In this document: positions 1-8,240 of the stretch, in pieces
Layout: each line of letters starts with the position of its first letter
How positions within the stretch are numbered: position 1 is the first letter of the stretch
Assembly: GCA_015063895.1 (NCBI GenBank)
Contig: SVTG01000002.1
Location: forward strand, 1 to 64,000
DNA length: 64,000 nucleotides
Reading direction: 5' to 3'
From: Oscillospiraceae bacterium
Lineage (GTDB): Bacteria; Bacillota; Clostridia; Oscillospirales; CAG-272
Made by a program: the position numbers and the translations under genes
The notes under the pieces: model-generated
The model's input: the letters and a program-made list of their open reading frames with translations, nothing else
Told to the model about the DNA's origin: nothing
Databases searched by the model: none

Positions 1-26
1 AGACGAGCCCAGCAGGGGGAGCCAAG

Positions 27-57
27 AAAAAAGACCGTTTTCGAACGGTCTTTTTTC
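27..57 (+). terminator. Intrinsic terminator of an upstream gene
   Basis: Perfect stem AAGACCGTT/AACGGTCTT with a TTCG-type loop, A-rich on the left and followed by six T. It probably ends a transcription unit lying left of the window. The 16 bases at 2-17 recur at 403-418, so this end of the window is itself repeat-rich. Confidence 0.85.
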
Positions 58-60
58 TAT

Positions 61-234
61 CCAATCCGAAGGATTGGTATGGAATCACCCGCAGGGTGCA
101 TGGAATCCGTCGCAAAGCGACGGTATGGCATCACGCGTCAGCGTGTATTTCTCCTTCGGATTGATTACATACATCACTTCGTGATGATTCCATACCGCAG
201 ACAAGCTGCGGATTTCATACACGGCTTCGCCGTG
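61..234. repeat. Array of six or seven small hairpins (copy 1)
   Basis: Short palindromes lie head to tail, each with a 5-7 bp stem and a 3-5 nt loop: CCAATCC/GGATTGG (61-77), CACCC/GGGTG (86-98), CCGTCGC/GCGACGG (107-123), CACGC/GCGTG (132-145), CATCAC/GTGATG (172-186), CCGCAG/CTGCGG (195-211), CACGGC/GCCGTG (220-234). They are separated by a recurring linker close to TATGGAATC. Stems differ from one another, so this is not a CRISPR array. The part from 130 on recurs at 1922-2120. Confidence 0.8.
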
Positions 235-274
235 ATTTTACGAGTTACAATTTTGTACTATGACCCCAAAACGA

Positions 275-304
275 AAACCCGCCCTTGTGGCGGGTTTTTG
301 TTTT
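275..304 (+). terminator. Intrinsic terminator closing hairpin array 1
   Basis: Stem AAAACCCGCC/GGCGGGTTTT with loop CTTGT, followed by a T-rich run. The same terminator ends array copy 2 at 2089-2120, so array plus terminator were duplicated as one unit. Confidence 0.8.
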
Positions 305-434
305 GGTTTTCTCGCCCTGTATAGGGCGAGAACCTGAAAGATCCCGCTGCGGCTTAATAGTTGAAGTTCTATGGCGGATCTTTCCACGACGCATAGCGTC
401 GTAGACGAGCCCAGCAGGTGGATCCACTTGTATG

Positions 435-470
435 GGTCTATAAGTCTTTTGCTTATAGACCTATATTTTT
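435..470 (+). terminator. Probable terminator hairpin
   Basis: Perfect 10-bp stem GGTCTATAAG/CTTATAGACC (435-444, 452-461), then an AT/T-rich tail. No gene is visible immediately upstream. It may be a leftover of a lost gene. Confidence 0.5.
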
Positions 471-829
471 TGTTTTTCGCGCTAAAATAAGCGTTTTATA
501 GTAAAAATTAAGACCTATAAGAGCATTTTCACGCTTTTATTGATCTTTTTTTAATGCGGTTTTTAGGAAATTACCACGACAGATTTTGTCCCACACACTT
601 TAAGTCAATGTATGCCAAAACTCTCTCACACCTGGATTTGAACTATATATTTGTTTTGAAAAGGTCAAGTGTCCAACCTAATAAAACTAAAACAGACCTA
701 AATCTACAAGCATCCCTTTCTGCCCATTTTAAAAAAGTGTATTTTGGACGGTTGGACAGTTAGGACGGTTGTGTATTAAAATACGACTATTTAATTTGCC
801 GTTATAGAATAAGGAGAAATCAGTACCTC
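471..829. other. Gene-poor AT-rich spacer
   Basis: No convincing gene. A 69-codon open frame at 554-763 lacks a ribosome site and family features. A 9-bp inverted repeat TGTCCAACC/GGTTGGACA lies at 670-678 and 750-758. Nothing else is supported before the promoter at 830. Confidence 0.5.
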
Positions 830-858
830 TTGCAATTCCCGTCGCCGAGTGCTATAAT
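830..858 (+). promoter_or_regulatory. Sigma-A promoter of the lipoprotein gene
   Basis: TTGCAA (830-835), 17-bp spacer, TATAAT (853-858). It lies about 65 bp upstream of the start at 928. Confidence 0.75.
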
Positions 859-927
859 AGCCTTAGAAGGTATAAACCCACACGCATTTGCGTATGCACA
901 AAAATATGATACAAGGAGGCCATGAAC

Positions 928-1884
928 ATGAAAAAAATTATCGCTTTAATAATTGTCTTCGTAACGGTGTTCGGACTTTCCGGCTGTGCATTTTTTGAGA
1001 TCTTCGACGATAATTCTAAGGTCGTAGACCTCGGTGACGGTGAGAGCTACGTTAGATGGAATCTTGTTGAGAACGACAACGAATACAGTACGGTCGAGTC
1101 TGCGTACTTCGAGTTCAATTCCGAAAGTTTCAAGTATTATGAGGACGGGGCGCTGAAAAAAGAGGGAACGCACAGAATAACCTACTTTGGTGTTGAGAAT
1201 ACTATCGCTCCGCTTCACATCAACCTCGATTTTGGCAAAGACGAAAGCGGGCTTTCGATATTTGATTACTTGGATTGCTATACCGAGGATGAGAAGGATA
1301 ACCTCTCGCAGTTTACCATAATGCGCATGGGGTATCATATAGATCCTCCAAGATCGGGCGGTGTTCCCGTAAGAGATTATCACCTCTCGGACATGCCCTA
1401 CGCCATCGGCACATACGTCAGGGAATCGGCCGAGAAACAGCCCTATGAAAATGGTAAAGCCGATTACCTTGGCGTGTCGAAGCTCGACGGAACATTTATA
1501 GACGAGAACGGCAACAAGTTTTATTTTGTAAACAATTCTTATTCTTCCGATGCCGAAAGCGTGCATTACAATATCTATATGCGTTATGAGAACAACGCAG
1601 ATGGCAACTATATTGAGGGCACGATACACTTGAGCTATTATAATGAATTCGAGTCCGGAAAGCCTCATGACGTTGCATTGATCTACGTTATGCATGGCGA
1701 GGGCGAGCCGTCAGAGGAGAGCGGCGTAACGGTTGAGGCAGACTATGAGCTTATGGATTTCACCTTTGGTGAGGATGGCTCAATAAGCTTTGCATTCGCT
1801 AAATATTTTGACGAGGCGAGCGAGTGTGAGTATGACCCTGGAAATTTTGTAGGCGGTACTTACTATAAGGTAGCAGAGAACTGA
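928..1884 (+). CDS. Predicted lipoprotein of unknown function
   Basis: A 318-residue secreted lipoprotein. The start at 928 is preferred over the ATG at 922 because AAGGAGG (913-919) is then 8 nt away rather than 2. The N-terminus is a lipoprotein signal (two Lys, hydrophobic core, lipobox LSGC with Cys near residue 20), so the mature protein should be lipidated and face outward. The remainder is acidic and rich in Tyr, Asp and Glu, suggesting a beta-rich extracellular fold. I recognise no family. It stands alone with its own promoter. It is bracketed by two copies of the hairpin-array/terminator unit (130-304 and 1922-2120), so it may have arrived as a cassette. A long open frame on the opposite strand is a codon-use shadow. 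Confidence 0.8.
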   Translation: MKKIIALIIVFVTVFGLSGCAFFEIFDDNSKVVDLGDGESYVRWNLVENDNEYSTVESAYFEFNSESFKYYEDGALKKEGTHRITYFGVENTIAPLHINLDFGKDESGLSIFDYLDCYTEDEKDNLSQFTIMRMGYHIDPPRSGGVPVRDYHLSDMPYAIGTYVRESAEKQPYENGKADYLGVSKLDGTFIDENGNKFYFVNNSYSSDAESVHYNIYMRYENNADGNYIEGTIHLSYYNEFESGKPHDVALIYVMHGEGEPSEESGVTVEADYELMDFTFGEDGSISFAFAKYFDEASECEYDPGNFVGGTYYKVAEN

Positions 1885-1921
1885 TACAGATCATCAAGGG
1901 CGGCGTGCCGCCCTTGTATCT

Positions 1922-2061
1922 CATCACGCGTCAGCGTGTATTTCTCCTTCGGATTGATTACATTCAACACTTCGTGTTGATTCCATACAAGGCTTTGCCT
2001 TGATTCCATACCGCAGACAAGCTGCGAATTTCATACACGGCTTCGCCGTGATTTTACGAGT
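1922..2061. repeat. Array of small hairpins (copy 2)
   Basis: Near copy of 130-245. It has one extra unit, CAAGGC/GCCTTG (1988-2002), absent from copy 1. The CATCAC/GTGATG stem of copy 1 is CAACAC/GTGTTG here (1965-1979), a paired change on both arms that keeps the stem. Linkers and flanks are nearly unchanged. Confidence 0.8.
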
Positions 2062-2088
2062 TGCATTTTTGTGCTATGACCCCAAAAG

Positions 2089-2120
2089 AAAAACCCGCCC
2101 TTGTGGCGGGTTTTTCTTTT
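2089..2120 (+). terminator. Terminator downstream of the lipoprotein gene
   Basis: Stem AAAAACCCGCC/GGCGGGTTTTT with loop CTTGT and a T-rich tail. Counterpart of the terminator at 275-304. Confidence 0.85.
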
Positions 2121-2165
2121 GCCCGTGTCGGGTCTCAAACCGACTGAACACGCATCATTTTTCTC

Positions 2166-2194
2166 TTGACAGTTGATACGTAACATGCTACAAT
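2166..2194 (+). promoter_or_regulatory. Near-consensus promoter before the truncated glycosidase
   Basis: TTGACA (2166-2171), 17-bp spacer, TACAAT (2189-2194), followed by a good ribosome site at 2225-2230. The promoter remains strong although the first gene behind it is truncated. It probably now drives the isomerase gene at 2731. Confidence 0.8.
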
Positions 2195-2236
2195 GGTGTA
2201 AATATGAAATCAGGTCATATTTACGGAGGGCATTTG

Positions 2237-2683
2237 ATGAAAATCAATCTAAAAAACAACGGCTTTTTGAAGCATGCCGAGCTCTTTCAAAAGGCGGTTT
2301 GTGATAGAATTTCTGCTGAATTTACCAAACAGGGAATGACTGTTGAATTGCAGATCGACAAAGCCATTCCCCATGAGGAAAGCTTTTTGATTCGCGGTGA
2401 GGCAGACAGCTGGAGCATCATAGGCTCTGATGAGCTGGGGCTGTATTTTGGCATCGGCAAATTTTTGCACACTGCAAAATGGAATGAAAACGGCTTTATC
2501 CCCGAGGCAACAAACGGGGTTGTAGCTCCCGAGTGCCAATTCAGGGCCATGTATTTTGCAACGCATTTTTACAATTTTTATCATGCGGGAACGGCACAGG
2601 CTTTTAAGGAGTACGTTGACGACATGCTTTTATGGGGCTATAACACGATTTTGAGCATTATTCCCGTTATTATAAACACGTAA
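2237..2683 (+). pseudogene. 5' remnant of a glycosidase (GH20/GH67-like N-terminal region)
   Basis: About 148 residues from the ATG at 2237, six bases after GGAGGG. The sequence resembles the start of glycosidases that carry a small alpha/beta accessory domain before a TIM barrel. The pattern GKFL, then MYFATHFYNFYH, then LLWGYNTI corresponds to GKFL, LYWATH and ALWGMNVF in the intact 536-residue gene at 51318-52925. In that gene several hundred residues follow. Here the frame ends ten residues later (LSIIPVIINT) and the isomerase gene begins 47 bp on. The catalytic barrel is therefore missing. I infer a deletion that fused the promoter and 5' end of a glycosidase to the next gene. A stable short protein cannot be excluded. 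Confidence 0.7.
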
Positions 2684-2730
2684 AATGTATGGGCGAAAAA
2701 TAAAATTGTTGACATAAGGACGGTAACGGT

Positions 2731-3594
2731 ATGAAAAAAATGCGCATTTCTTCTCCCTTGAATATGCACGCGTATCCAAAAGAGGATATTTCGGAGTTTA
2801 TCAGACAAGGCTTGCTTTTTAATAAAAAGGCGGGCTTTGACGCCACGGATTTCAGCGTGACGTTGGTTGACGTGACAAGAGATAACTGGCAAACGGTAGT
2901 AGAAAAAGCGGTGGCTGATGCCAATGAGATCGGCGTACCCTTTGAGGTGGGGCATCTGCCCTTTATCGGCAAGGGCGGTACGAAGGATCCCGAGGTACTG
3001 CGGGCTTTTTCCGAAAAAATGTTCCGCTCGATCGATGCGGCCAAGCTCTCGGGCATTAAATATGCCGTGATGCACCCCAATGCCGTCACGCTCCCGATGC
3101 GGCAATATGACAGGACCGCGCAATACGATATTGTGATGACGCATCTTTCTCCCTTTGTGGAGTATGCCAATAAGGTGGGGCTGAACGTGGTGGTGGAAAA
3201 TATGCGCCTGGTGCACGCCACCGTGGCGGCGCACCGCTATTGTCAGGCACCCGATGAGCTTTGCGAGGTGGCTGACGCCCTTGGTATCGGCATCTGTTGG
3301 GATTTCGGGCACGCGCATATCAGTGGCGTAAAGCAATCTGAGGCACTGGCAATGATCGGCAAGCGGCTGAAGGTCATTCACGTCAACGACAACTATGCAG
3401 GGGACGACACGCACGAGCCCCCCTTTATTGGGAGCGTGGATTGGAAGGACGCGATGCATGGCTTGGCGCTTGCGGACTTTGACGGCGTGTTTAACTTTGA
3501 AGCAGGGTGCGGTAAGCTTCCTGCCTCTATGCGTGAGACTTATGCAAAGTATCTTGTGCAGGCCGCCGACGAGCTGATGTCGATGATCGAGTAA
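2731..3594 (+). CDS. Sugar phosphate isomerase/epimerase (xylose-isomerase-like TIM barrel)
   Basis: A 287-residue member of the AP endonuclease 2 / xylose isomerase-like TIM barrel superfamily (Pfam AP_endonuc_2). These enzymes isomerise or epimerise sugars or inositols using an active-site divalent metal. Visible conserved elements: GHLPF, the strand end VVVENM with a metal-ligand Glu, CWDFGHAH (Asp/His ligands), KVIHVNDN (His), and a late strand with a Glu (FNFEAGC). Length fits the family. AAGGA is about 10 nt upstream of the ATG. It is followed after 6 nt by a small membrane protein gene and probably shares the promoter at 2166. Substrate is unknown. It is less similar to the pair at 10154 and 11025 than those are to each other. 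Confidence 0.85.
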   Translation: MKKMRISSPLNMHAYPKEDISEFIRQGLLFNKKAGFDATDFSVTLVDVTRDNWQTVVEKAVADANEIGVPFEVGHLPFIGKGGTKDPEVLRAFSEKMFRSIDAAKLSGIKYAVMHPNAVTLPMRQYDRTAQYDIVMTHLSPFVEYANKVGLNVVVENMRLVHATVAAHRYCQAPDELCEVADALGIGICWDFGHAHISGVKQSEALAMIGKRLKVIHVNDNYAGDDTHEPPFIGSVDWKDAMHGLALADFDGVFNFEAGCGKLPASMRETYAKYLVQAADELMSMIE

Positions 3595-3600
3595 GCGAGT

Positions 3601-4158
3601 ATGGAGGATATCAAAAAAGAGAAGATCTCTTATGAGCGCGTGGGTGAAATTTTGCGTGCGCGTCTGCGACGGGAGGGCAAAATGCTGGGGCTTTTGTGTG
3701 GAGCAGAGATCTTTTTGCAAGTGCTCTTAGTGCTGTGCTGCGCCGAGGTTGAGTGGCATCCTGTGGCGATCGTCTTGACGGTCCTTACAGCGGCTTTGGT
3801 AACGCCGATCTTTGTTTTTTGGTTTGTGTGCTACCGTAAGGCATCGGTATTGGTAAAAAATGGGCGTTATCGCGTTGTGTGTGATACCTTGTCGCATATT
3901 GTGCCCGATTGTCGCGCCAACTACGAGGATATGAATTACAAGATGCTGCTGCGCGGAAACTTTTTCGGTCGCAGATATCTCACGGAGGTGTGGTTTCAGA
4001 TTTATGGCTGTGTGCGCGTCGCCCCGACGGCCTTGCGCTATCCCTTTGCGGGAGAGCCGTATTACTTGGTCGTTACCGATGAGGCGCCGTATGAGGTGCT
4101 GTATTTCTTCGATGCGAAATACTATGAATGGAAGGAGGAGGCTCCGAGGCTGCATTGA
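3601..4158 (+). CDS. Small membrane protein of unknown function
   Basis: A 185-residue protein. A basic amphipathic N-terminus (KKEKISYERVGEILRARLRR) is followed by two hydrophobic segments (about residues 30-47 and 53-77) and a soluble tail of about 105 residues with several aromatic pairs. The predicted arrangement is two transmembrane helices with both termini on the cytoplasmic side. The start is only 6 nt after the isomerase stop and has no clear ribosome site, suggesting translational coupling. I recognise no family. Confidence 0.65.
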   Translation: MEDIKKEKISYERVGEILRARLRREGKMLGLLCGAEIFLQVLLVLCCAEVEWHPVAIVLTVLTAALVTPIFVFWFVCYRKASVLVKNGRYRVVCDTLSHIVPDCRANYEDMNYKMLLRGNFFGRRYLTEVWFQIYGCVRVAPTALRYPFAGEPYYLVVTDEAPYEVLYFFDAKYYEWKEEAPRLH

Positions 4159-4198
4159 CAGCAATCTTCAGCCCGGCTGAGGATTGAGCGCCTTTGAA

Positions 4199-4246
4199 CA
4201 GGAAAGAGCCGCAACGGCATTGCCGTTGCGGCTCTTTCCTGTTTTA
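4199..4246. terminator. Bidirectional terminator between convergent genes
   Basis: Perfect 20-bp stem (4199-4218 with 4222-4241) and a 3-nt loop, T-rich on the right. It serves the plus gene ending at 4158 and the minus gene ending at 4250. Confidence 0.85.
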
Positions 4247-4249
4247 AAA

Positions 4250-5578
4250 TTAAAGTTTTACTTCGGCGCTGTTTTCGCCGTAGACAATGCGTTCGCCATC
4301 GGCATCAAGCGTATCAACGAAGGCAAGGTATTCTTCTTTAGAGGCGAAAAGGGGCGTGAAGTCGGCTAAGATCTTCTTGGCACGTGCGGCGCCGTCCTTT
4401 AACAGCAGGTGAAGCATAACCAGCTGTACCTGTGCCGATACCACGGTGGCGGCATCGGGGTCGGTGATCAGATAATCGGCACCGTGACCCGTACCTGTGG
4501 CACCGCCAGCATAAGGGTGGACGACAGGCATGATCGAGGAGAGGTCACCCATGTCGGTACAGCCGGAGCTGGTGGTGTGTTGGATCTTAAGCTCCTTCTC
4601 GGGCATAACGGCATTCATGGCATCAAGAGCCATTTCCATCATGCCGGGGTCGTTTACGAGGGGACCGTAGCCGGGGATATCGATGATCTCAACGTTAGCG
4701 CCAAGCGAGAGGGCGGCACCTGCAAGGGCGCGATTGAGCTTCTTGTTGGCATTGACGATGGCCTCAAAGGTCTTGCCGCGTACGTAGCTTTCAAGACGAA
4801 CCTCGGCAGGCACGGCGTTGACCATATCGCCGCCGTGCGTGACGATCGGATGGAAGCGGATAACGTCGGCCTCCTTGAAGGTTTCTCGTACTGCATTGGC
4901 GGCATTGATGCCGCAGCTGGCGGCATACAGTGCGTTGACGCCCTGCCAGGGGGCGCCGCCTGCGTGTGCGGATTTACCCCTGTAAATGATATTTTTCGCA
5001 ATACAGCCGATCGAACCGTCCGTCACTTGGAAGTCCTGTGCTGTGTGGATCATAAAGGCCATATCCACACCGTCAAAATAACCGCGATGCAAGAACTCGG
5101 GCTTGCCGCCGAAGTACTTGATCTTGCCCTTGGCGCGCAGCTCCTTGCGGTATTCGATCTCCAGTAGCTCCTCGGCGGGAACGGCGCAGAGTCTGATCCT
5201 GCCCGAAAGACCGTCCAATACGTGGGGCTCCTTCAGTGCGGCGGCAAGGCCAAGAAGAGCTGCACACTGTGCGTGGTGGCCGCAGGAGTGTACGGCGCCC
5301 GTTTCGGCATCGGCTTCGGGGTGGGTGGGGCAGATGACCGAGTCAAGCTCGCCCAGCACCAGCACCTCGGGGCCCTCGCGGCCCGTGTCGATCACGGTAT
5401 AAAAGCCCGTGATCCCATCGGCATAGGTCAGGGTGTATCCAAGACGCTCAAATTCCTTGGCAAGGTATGCGTTGGTCTTTGTTTCGCGGTAGCCCGTTTC
5501 GGGGTTTTGCCAGATATAGCGCTCTGCACCAAGAATGAGGTCGCGGTGCTTTTGAACGGCATTTTTTAACTGTTCCAT
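4250..5578 (-). CDS. M20-family amidohydrolase (AbgB-like)
   Basis: A 442-residue cytoplasmic metallopeptidase/amidohydrolase of the M20D group. The family hydrolyses amide bonds of N-acyl amino acids or p-aminobenzoyl-glutamate. Visible motifs: GELDSV (usually GEYDAL), HSCGHH (metal His/Asp region), PAEE (catalytic base Glu), GKSAHAGGAPWQGVNAL (dimerisation-domain boundary) and SGCTDMGDLS with a distal Gly-His. Length is normal. The start has AAGGAG 7 nt upstream. The next gene upstream on the same strand ends 20 bp before it, so the two may be cotranscribed. I cannot tell AbgB-like from other acylase substrates. Confidence 0.85.
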   Translation of the reverse strand: MEQLKNAVQKHRDLILGAERYIWQNPETGYRETKTNAYLAKEFERLGYTLTYADGITGFYTVIDTGREGPEVLVLGELDSVICPTHPEADAETGAVHSCGHHAQCAALLGLAAALKEPHVLDGLSGRIRLCAVPAEELLEIEYRKELRAKGKIKYFGGKPEFLHRGYFDGVDMAFMIHTAQDFQVTDGSIGCIAKNIIYRGKSAHAGGAPWQGVNALYAASCGINAANAVRETFKEADVIRFHPIVTHGGDMVNAVPAEVRLESYVRGKTFEAIVNANKKLNRALAGAALSLGANVEIIDIPGYGPLVNDPGMMEMALDAMNAVMPEKELKIQHTTSSGCTDMGDLSSIMPVVHPYAGGATGTGHGADYLITDPDAATVVSAQVQLVMLHLLLKDGAARAKKILADFTPLFASKEEYLAFVDTLDADGERIVYGENSAEVKL

Positions 5579-5598
5579 ATAGTGCTCCTTTTGTTTGA

Positions 5599-6906
5599 TT
5601 ATGATTTTTTAGCGGAAAGCGCTTGCTTATGCAGGGCCTTTCGCTCCTCTTTTACAATATCGTAAAGCTCCTCTGTGGCAAGGCGTGCCTTGGTGGCAAA
5701 ATCCCCTTTGTCCTGCGGGAAGCAATAATAAAGCACGTGATTTGTGCCGATCGAGATGACGTCCCCGATCTCGTACCAGTTGAAATCGGAATTAAGCGTG
5801 TAGGAAAGTATGGGGTCCTGACCGTATTCGAGCTTCCCGTCACAGCCCACCAGGTGAAAGCCCGCGCGCGAGTGTGTGAGGCGTCCCTCGCCCACGCGAT
5901 ACAGGCACTTGGTATCGGTCAAGAGATAAATATCCACGTCAAGGTCAAGCAGGTATTCGTTTTTCAGTATCTCCTCGCGTACCTCACGCCGCTCCCAGGC
6001 GACCCAGTCGGGTACGTGTGAAAAATAACCCTCGCCCTCGTGTGGCACAAGGCTGCCGTACTCATCAAGCTCCCATGCTTTGCCGCAGGCGTGACAGGTA
6101 AGCGTGGTGCCGCGCCCCTCGGTCTTGCCCTCGGCCCTGCAATGTGGGCACTTATAAAGCAGGCGGTTGAGGTGGTCGGCGCGGAAGGGCTCAGCTATCT
6201 TCACGCGGTTTTCCTGCTGCCAGCGGAAATAATCAAAGGAGAATTGCTTACCGATGATGGCGTTGATCTCGTCGGCGGTGAGAGATCTGATCTCGTCGGG
6301 GGAGAGCAGGTATTCCATTTCAGCACTGACGTCAACGTTTCTGATCTGCAAATTGTTGTAAAGCGGGTCGCGCGCAAAGGCGCCGAAGGTGCGGATCATT
6401 ACCACGGGCACACCCAAGAGCTTGATGCATTTGCCAAGACTGTCGGGTAGCCTTGTGGCGGTGCCGTCGAGAGAATAGCCCGCCTCGGGGAACATCAAAA
6501 CCGAGCTTTTGAGCTTTTTGGTGGCGTAGATCATATCGCGCACCAGGGCAATGTCTGCCACGAATTTGTTGGTCGGAATACACCCCAGCTGACGCATCAG
6601 CCAGCGCTTTCCGATAAATCCGTCTGTGGTGCAGACGATATTATAGGGGCGCGAGGCGAGCATGTGCGATGCAATTTTGAGGTCGGTGAAGCTGCAATGG
6701 TTCATCAAAAACAGGGCGCCCTCGTGCTTACCAAGGCGCTCCATGCCGATCTTTTTGTATTTAAAACGCGTGTGCAGCAGTGTAGGGGTAGAAACGGTGC
6801 GCAAAAGCCAGCGCCAGAAGAGGCGTTGCTTCAAGGGCTTTCGGTGTGGCGGCGCGTGCGCCGCAATGATTTCTTCAAAGTCTTTTTGTTTGATTTTAAT
6901 CTTCAT
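5599..6906 (-). CDS. PlsC-like acyltransferase with C-terminal zinc ribbon
   Basis: A 435-residue protein starting at the ATG at 6906, six bases after AGGTG; a GTG at 6915 is the alternative. The N-terminal half is a glycerophospholipid acyltransferase domain: NHCSFTD gives the HX4D catalytic motif (His70, Asp75) and FPEAGYS corresponds to the FPEG substrate motif. Such enzymes transfer acyl chains to lysophosphatidate at the membrane. About residue 255 begins a Cys4 zinc ribbon (CPHC, then CHAC), followed by roughly 150 residues of unknown fold. The fusion is longer than the usual 200-250-residue PlsC. It lies between the M20 hydrolase and a membrane protein on the same strand. The acceptor is unknown. 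Confidence 0.8.
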   Translation of the reverse strand: MKIKIKQKDFEEIIAAHAPPHRKPLKQRLFWRWLLRTVSTPTLLHTRFKYKKIGMERLGKHEGALFLMNHCSFTDLKIASHMLASRPYNIVCTTDGFIGKRWLMRQLGCIPTNKFVADIALVRDMIYATKKLKSSVLMFPEAGYSLDGTATRLPDSLGKCIKLLGVPVVMIRTFGAFARDPLYNNLQIRNVDVSAEMEYLLSPDEIRSLTADEINAIIGKQFSFDYFRWQQENRVKIAEPFRADHLNRLLYKCPHCRAEGKTEGRGTTLTCHACGKAWELDEYGSLVPHEGEGYFSHVPDWVAWERREVREEILKNEYLLDLDVDIYLLTDTKCLYRVGEGRLTHSRAGFHLVGCDGKLEYGQDPILSYTLNSDFNWYEIGDVISIGTNHVLYYCFPQDKGDFATKARLATEELYDIVKEERKALHKQALSAKKS

Positions 6907-6932
6907 ATAGGGCACCTGCGGTGTAATAGAAA

Positions 6933-8099
6933 TTATCGGTCAAGCACATTTCGCTCCAGGGCTCCGAGAAATCCCGTAGCGGTGAATATTTTGTATGCAC
7001 CAACGCTCTCGCCCGTGTCAATGAGGCGCGAAAAATCGGTGTTGCCCGCGTAGATCTCCTTCGGTACGGGATTGACGATTAAGATTTTAGGGGCGGGTGC
7101 CTCAAAGCCAAATTCAACTTGGGTGGTATAGCTAAAATATTCCACGCGCCGAAAGCGAAAGCTGTGCAGACACTGCACGATCCCCGTTTCGGAAAAGTAA
7201 AGCGGATTTCTGCGGTTTCGCGCGCAAAACAGCTTACAGTGGTAGGTCTTTTCATTGATGCTGACCGTAAAGCTGTGCCCTTGCTTGATATACAAAAGCG
7301 AGCGATAGGGGCGACGAATGGGTGAGAGTGTGGCACCAAGCTCGGTGCATAAGGCGCGCAAGCGCACCAGGAGTCTGCGGCGAATACGCACGGCGCGTAA
7401 AAAACGGAAAAGCCAAACAAGGAATAAAAAGCCTATAATGATGAGTGGCGGCAGCCACCAGCGCGTTTCCCCGAGCGTGACGAAAATATAAAAAACAGAG
7501 AGGAAGACCGGTACAAACAGGGCAAAGGCGATGCCGCCGATGCCGTAAATAAGAAAGGTGCCCAACCACTTCAAAAACAGTGCCCGTCCAAAGGCCATAT
7601 CGGGCGAGGTCTTATCGGAAAGCCACCACAAAAAGGCATTATAGCGTGCCAGCAGCCATGCACCCGTCATCAGCGGAAGTAGCACAAGCAGGAGCAATGC
7701 CTTTGCCAGGGGGCGCTTAAGACCCGCTGAAAGCAGGGGCGCTGTGTAAGCGGTGAAGCCTACCTCCATCGGTAAGAGAATGGGGAAGAGCAATAACAGT
7801 AAAAGCTCTGCTAAGATCGGCTTTGAGGAGAGGATCAGACGCCAGATAGTAAGTGAGGAGCGGTCGTGTGTGCCGACCTCCTCACGGTAGGGTAGGGCAA
7901 TATCGCGCGTAGCGCGGTCGGCTTCGGCAAAAACGCGCACCAGCGTTTGAAAAATAAAAAGGCTGAGGACCGCTTTTGCGGGTCGCATGGTGTTCAGCAT
8001 AGACGTGGAAAGGAAGCAGAGTAATAAAAACGATATGTAAAGCCCCAGCGTGCGGCAAAAGCGCAGATACACGGGTGCCCATTTGCGAAAGCTCTCCAT
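6933..8099 (-). CDS. Polytopic membrane protein of unknown function
   Basis: A 388-residue protein with about six to eight hydrophobic helices in the first 245 residues, then a basic linker (RAVRIRRRLLVRLR) and a soluble C-terminal domain of about 140 residues. GGGAGG lies 6 nt before the ATG. It is the first gene of a minus-strand unit with the acyltransferase (18 bp gap), so a cell-envelope role is plausible. It diverges from the GT-C transferase gene at 8241. No family recognised. Confidence 0.7.
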   Translation of the reverse strand: MESFRKWAPVYLRFCRTLGLYISFLLLCFLSTSMLNTMRPAKAVLSLFIFQTLVRVFAEADRATRDIALPYREEVGTHDRSSLTIWRLILSSKPILAELLLLLLFPILLPMEVGFTAYTAPLLSAGLKRPLAKALLLLVLLPLMTGAWLLARYNAFLWWLSDKTSPDMAFGRALFLKWLGTFLIYGIGGIAFALFVPVFLSVFYIFVTLGETRWWLPPLIIIGFLFLVWLFRFLRAVRIRRRLLVRLRALCTELGATLSPIRRPYRSLLYIKQGHSFTVSINEKTYHCKLFCARNRRNPLYFSETGIVQCLHSFRFRRVEYFSYTTQVEFGFEAPAPKILIVNPVPKEIYAGNTDFSRLIDTGESVGAYKIFTATGFLGALERNVLDR

Positions 8100-8240
8100 A
8101 AGCTGCCTCCCATCTTTTTTTTAAAGTATAGCATATTTTATAAGAGTTGTAAAGGATTACAGCGCAAAAATCGTTTTTTGTATGGGTGGCGCAAAAGGTG
8201 ACATAATAGAAGTGTTGCACCTGAAAGCGAGGTGGTAGCG

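Noticed and set aside
61..245. Possible CRISPR array
   Set aside because: Repeats are individually different palindromes with short linkers, without constant repeats or spacers of uniform length.
618..650. tRNA 3'-end-like sequence on the minus strand (TTCAAATCC)
   Set aside because: The T-stem does not pair and no D- or anticodon arm can be found.
554..763. 69-codon open frame
   Set aside because: No ribosome site, no family signal, in a repeat-rich AT spacer.
4409..5569. Long plus-strand open frames opposite the M20 hydrolase
   Set aside because: No family features; the minus-strand gene has full motifs and a ribosome site. They are codon-bias shadows.
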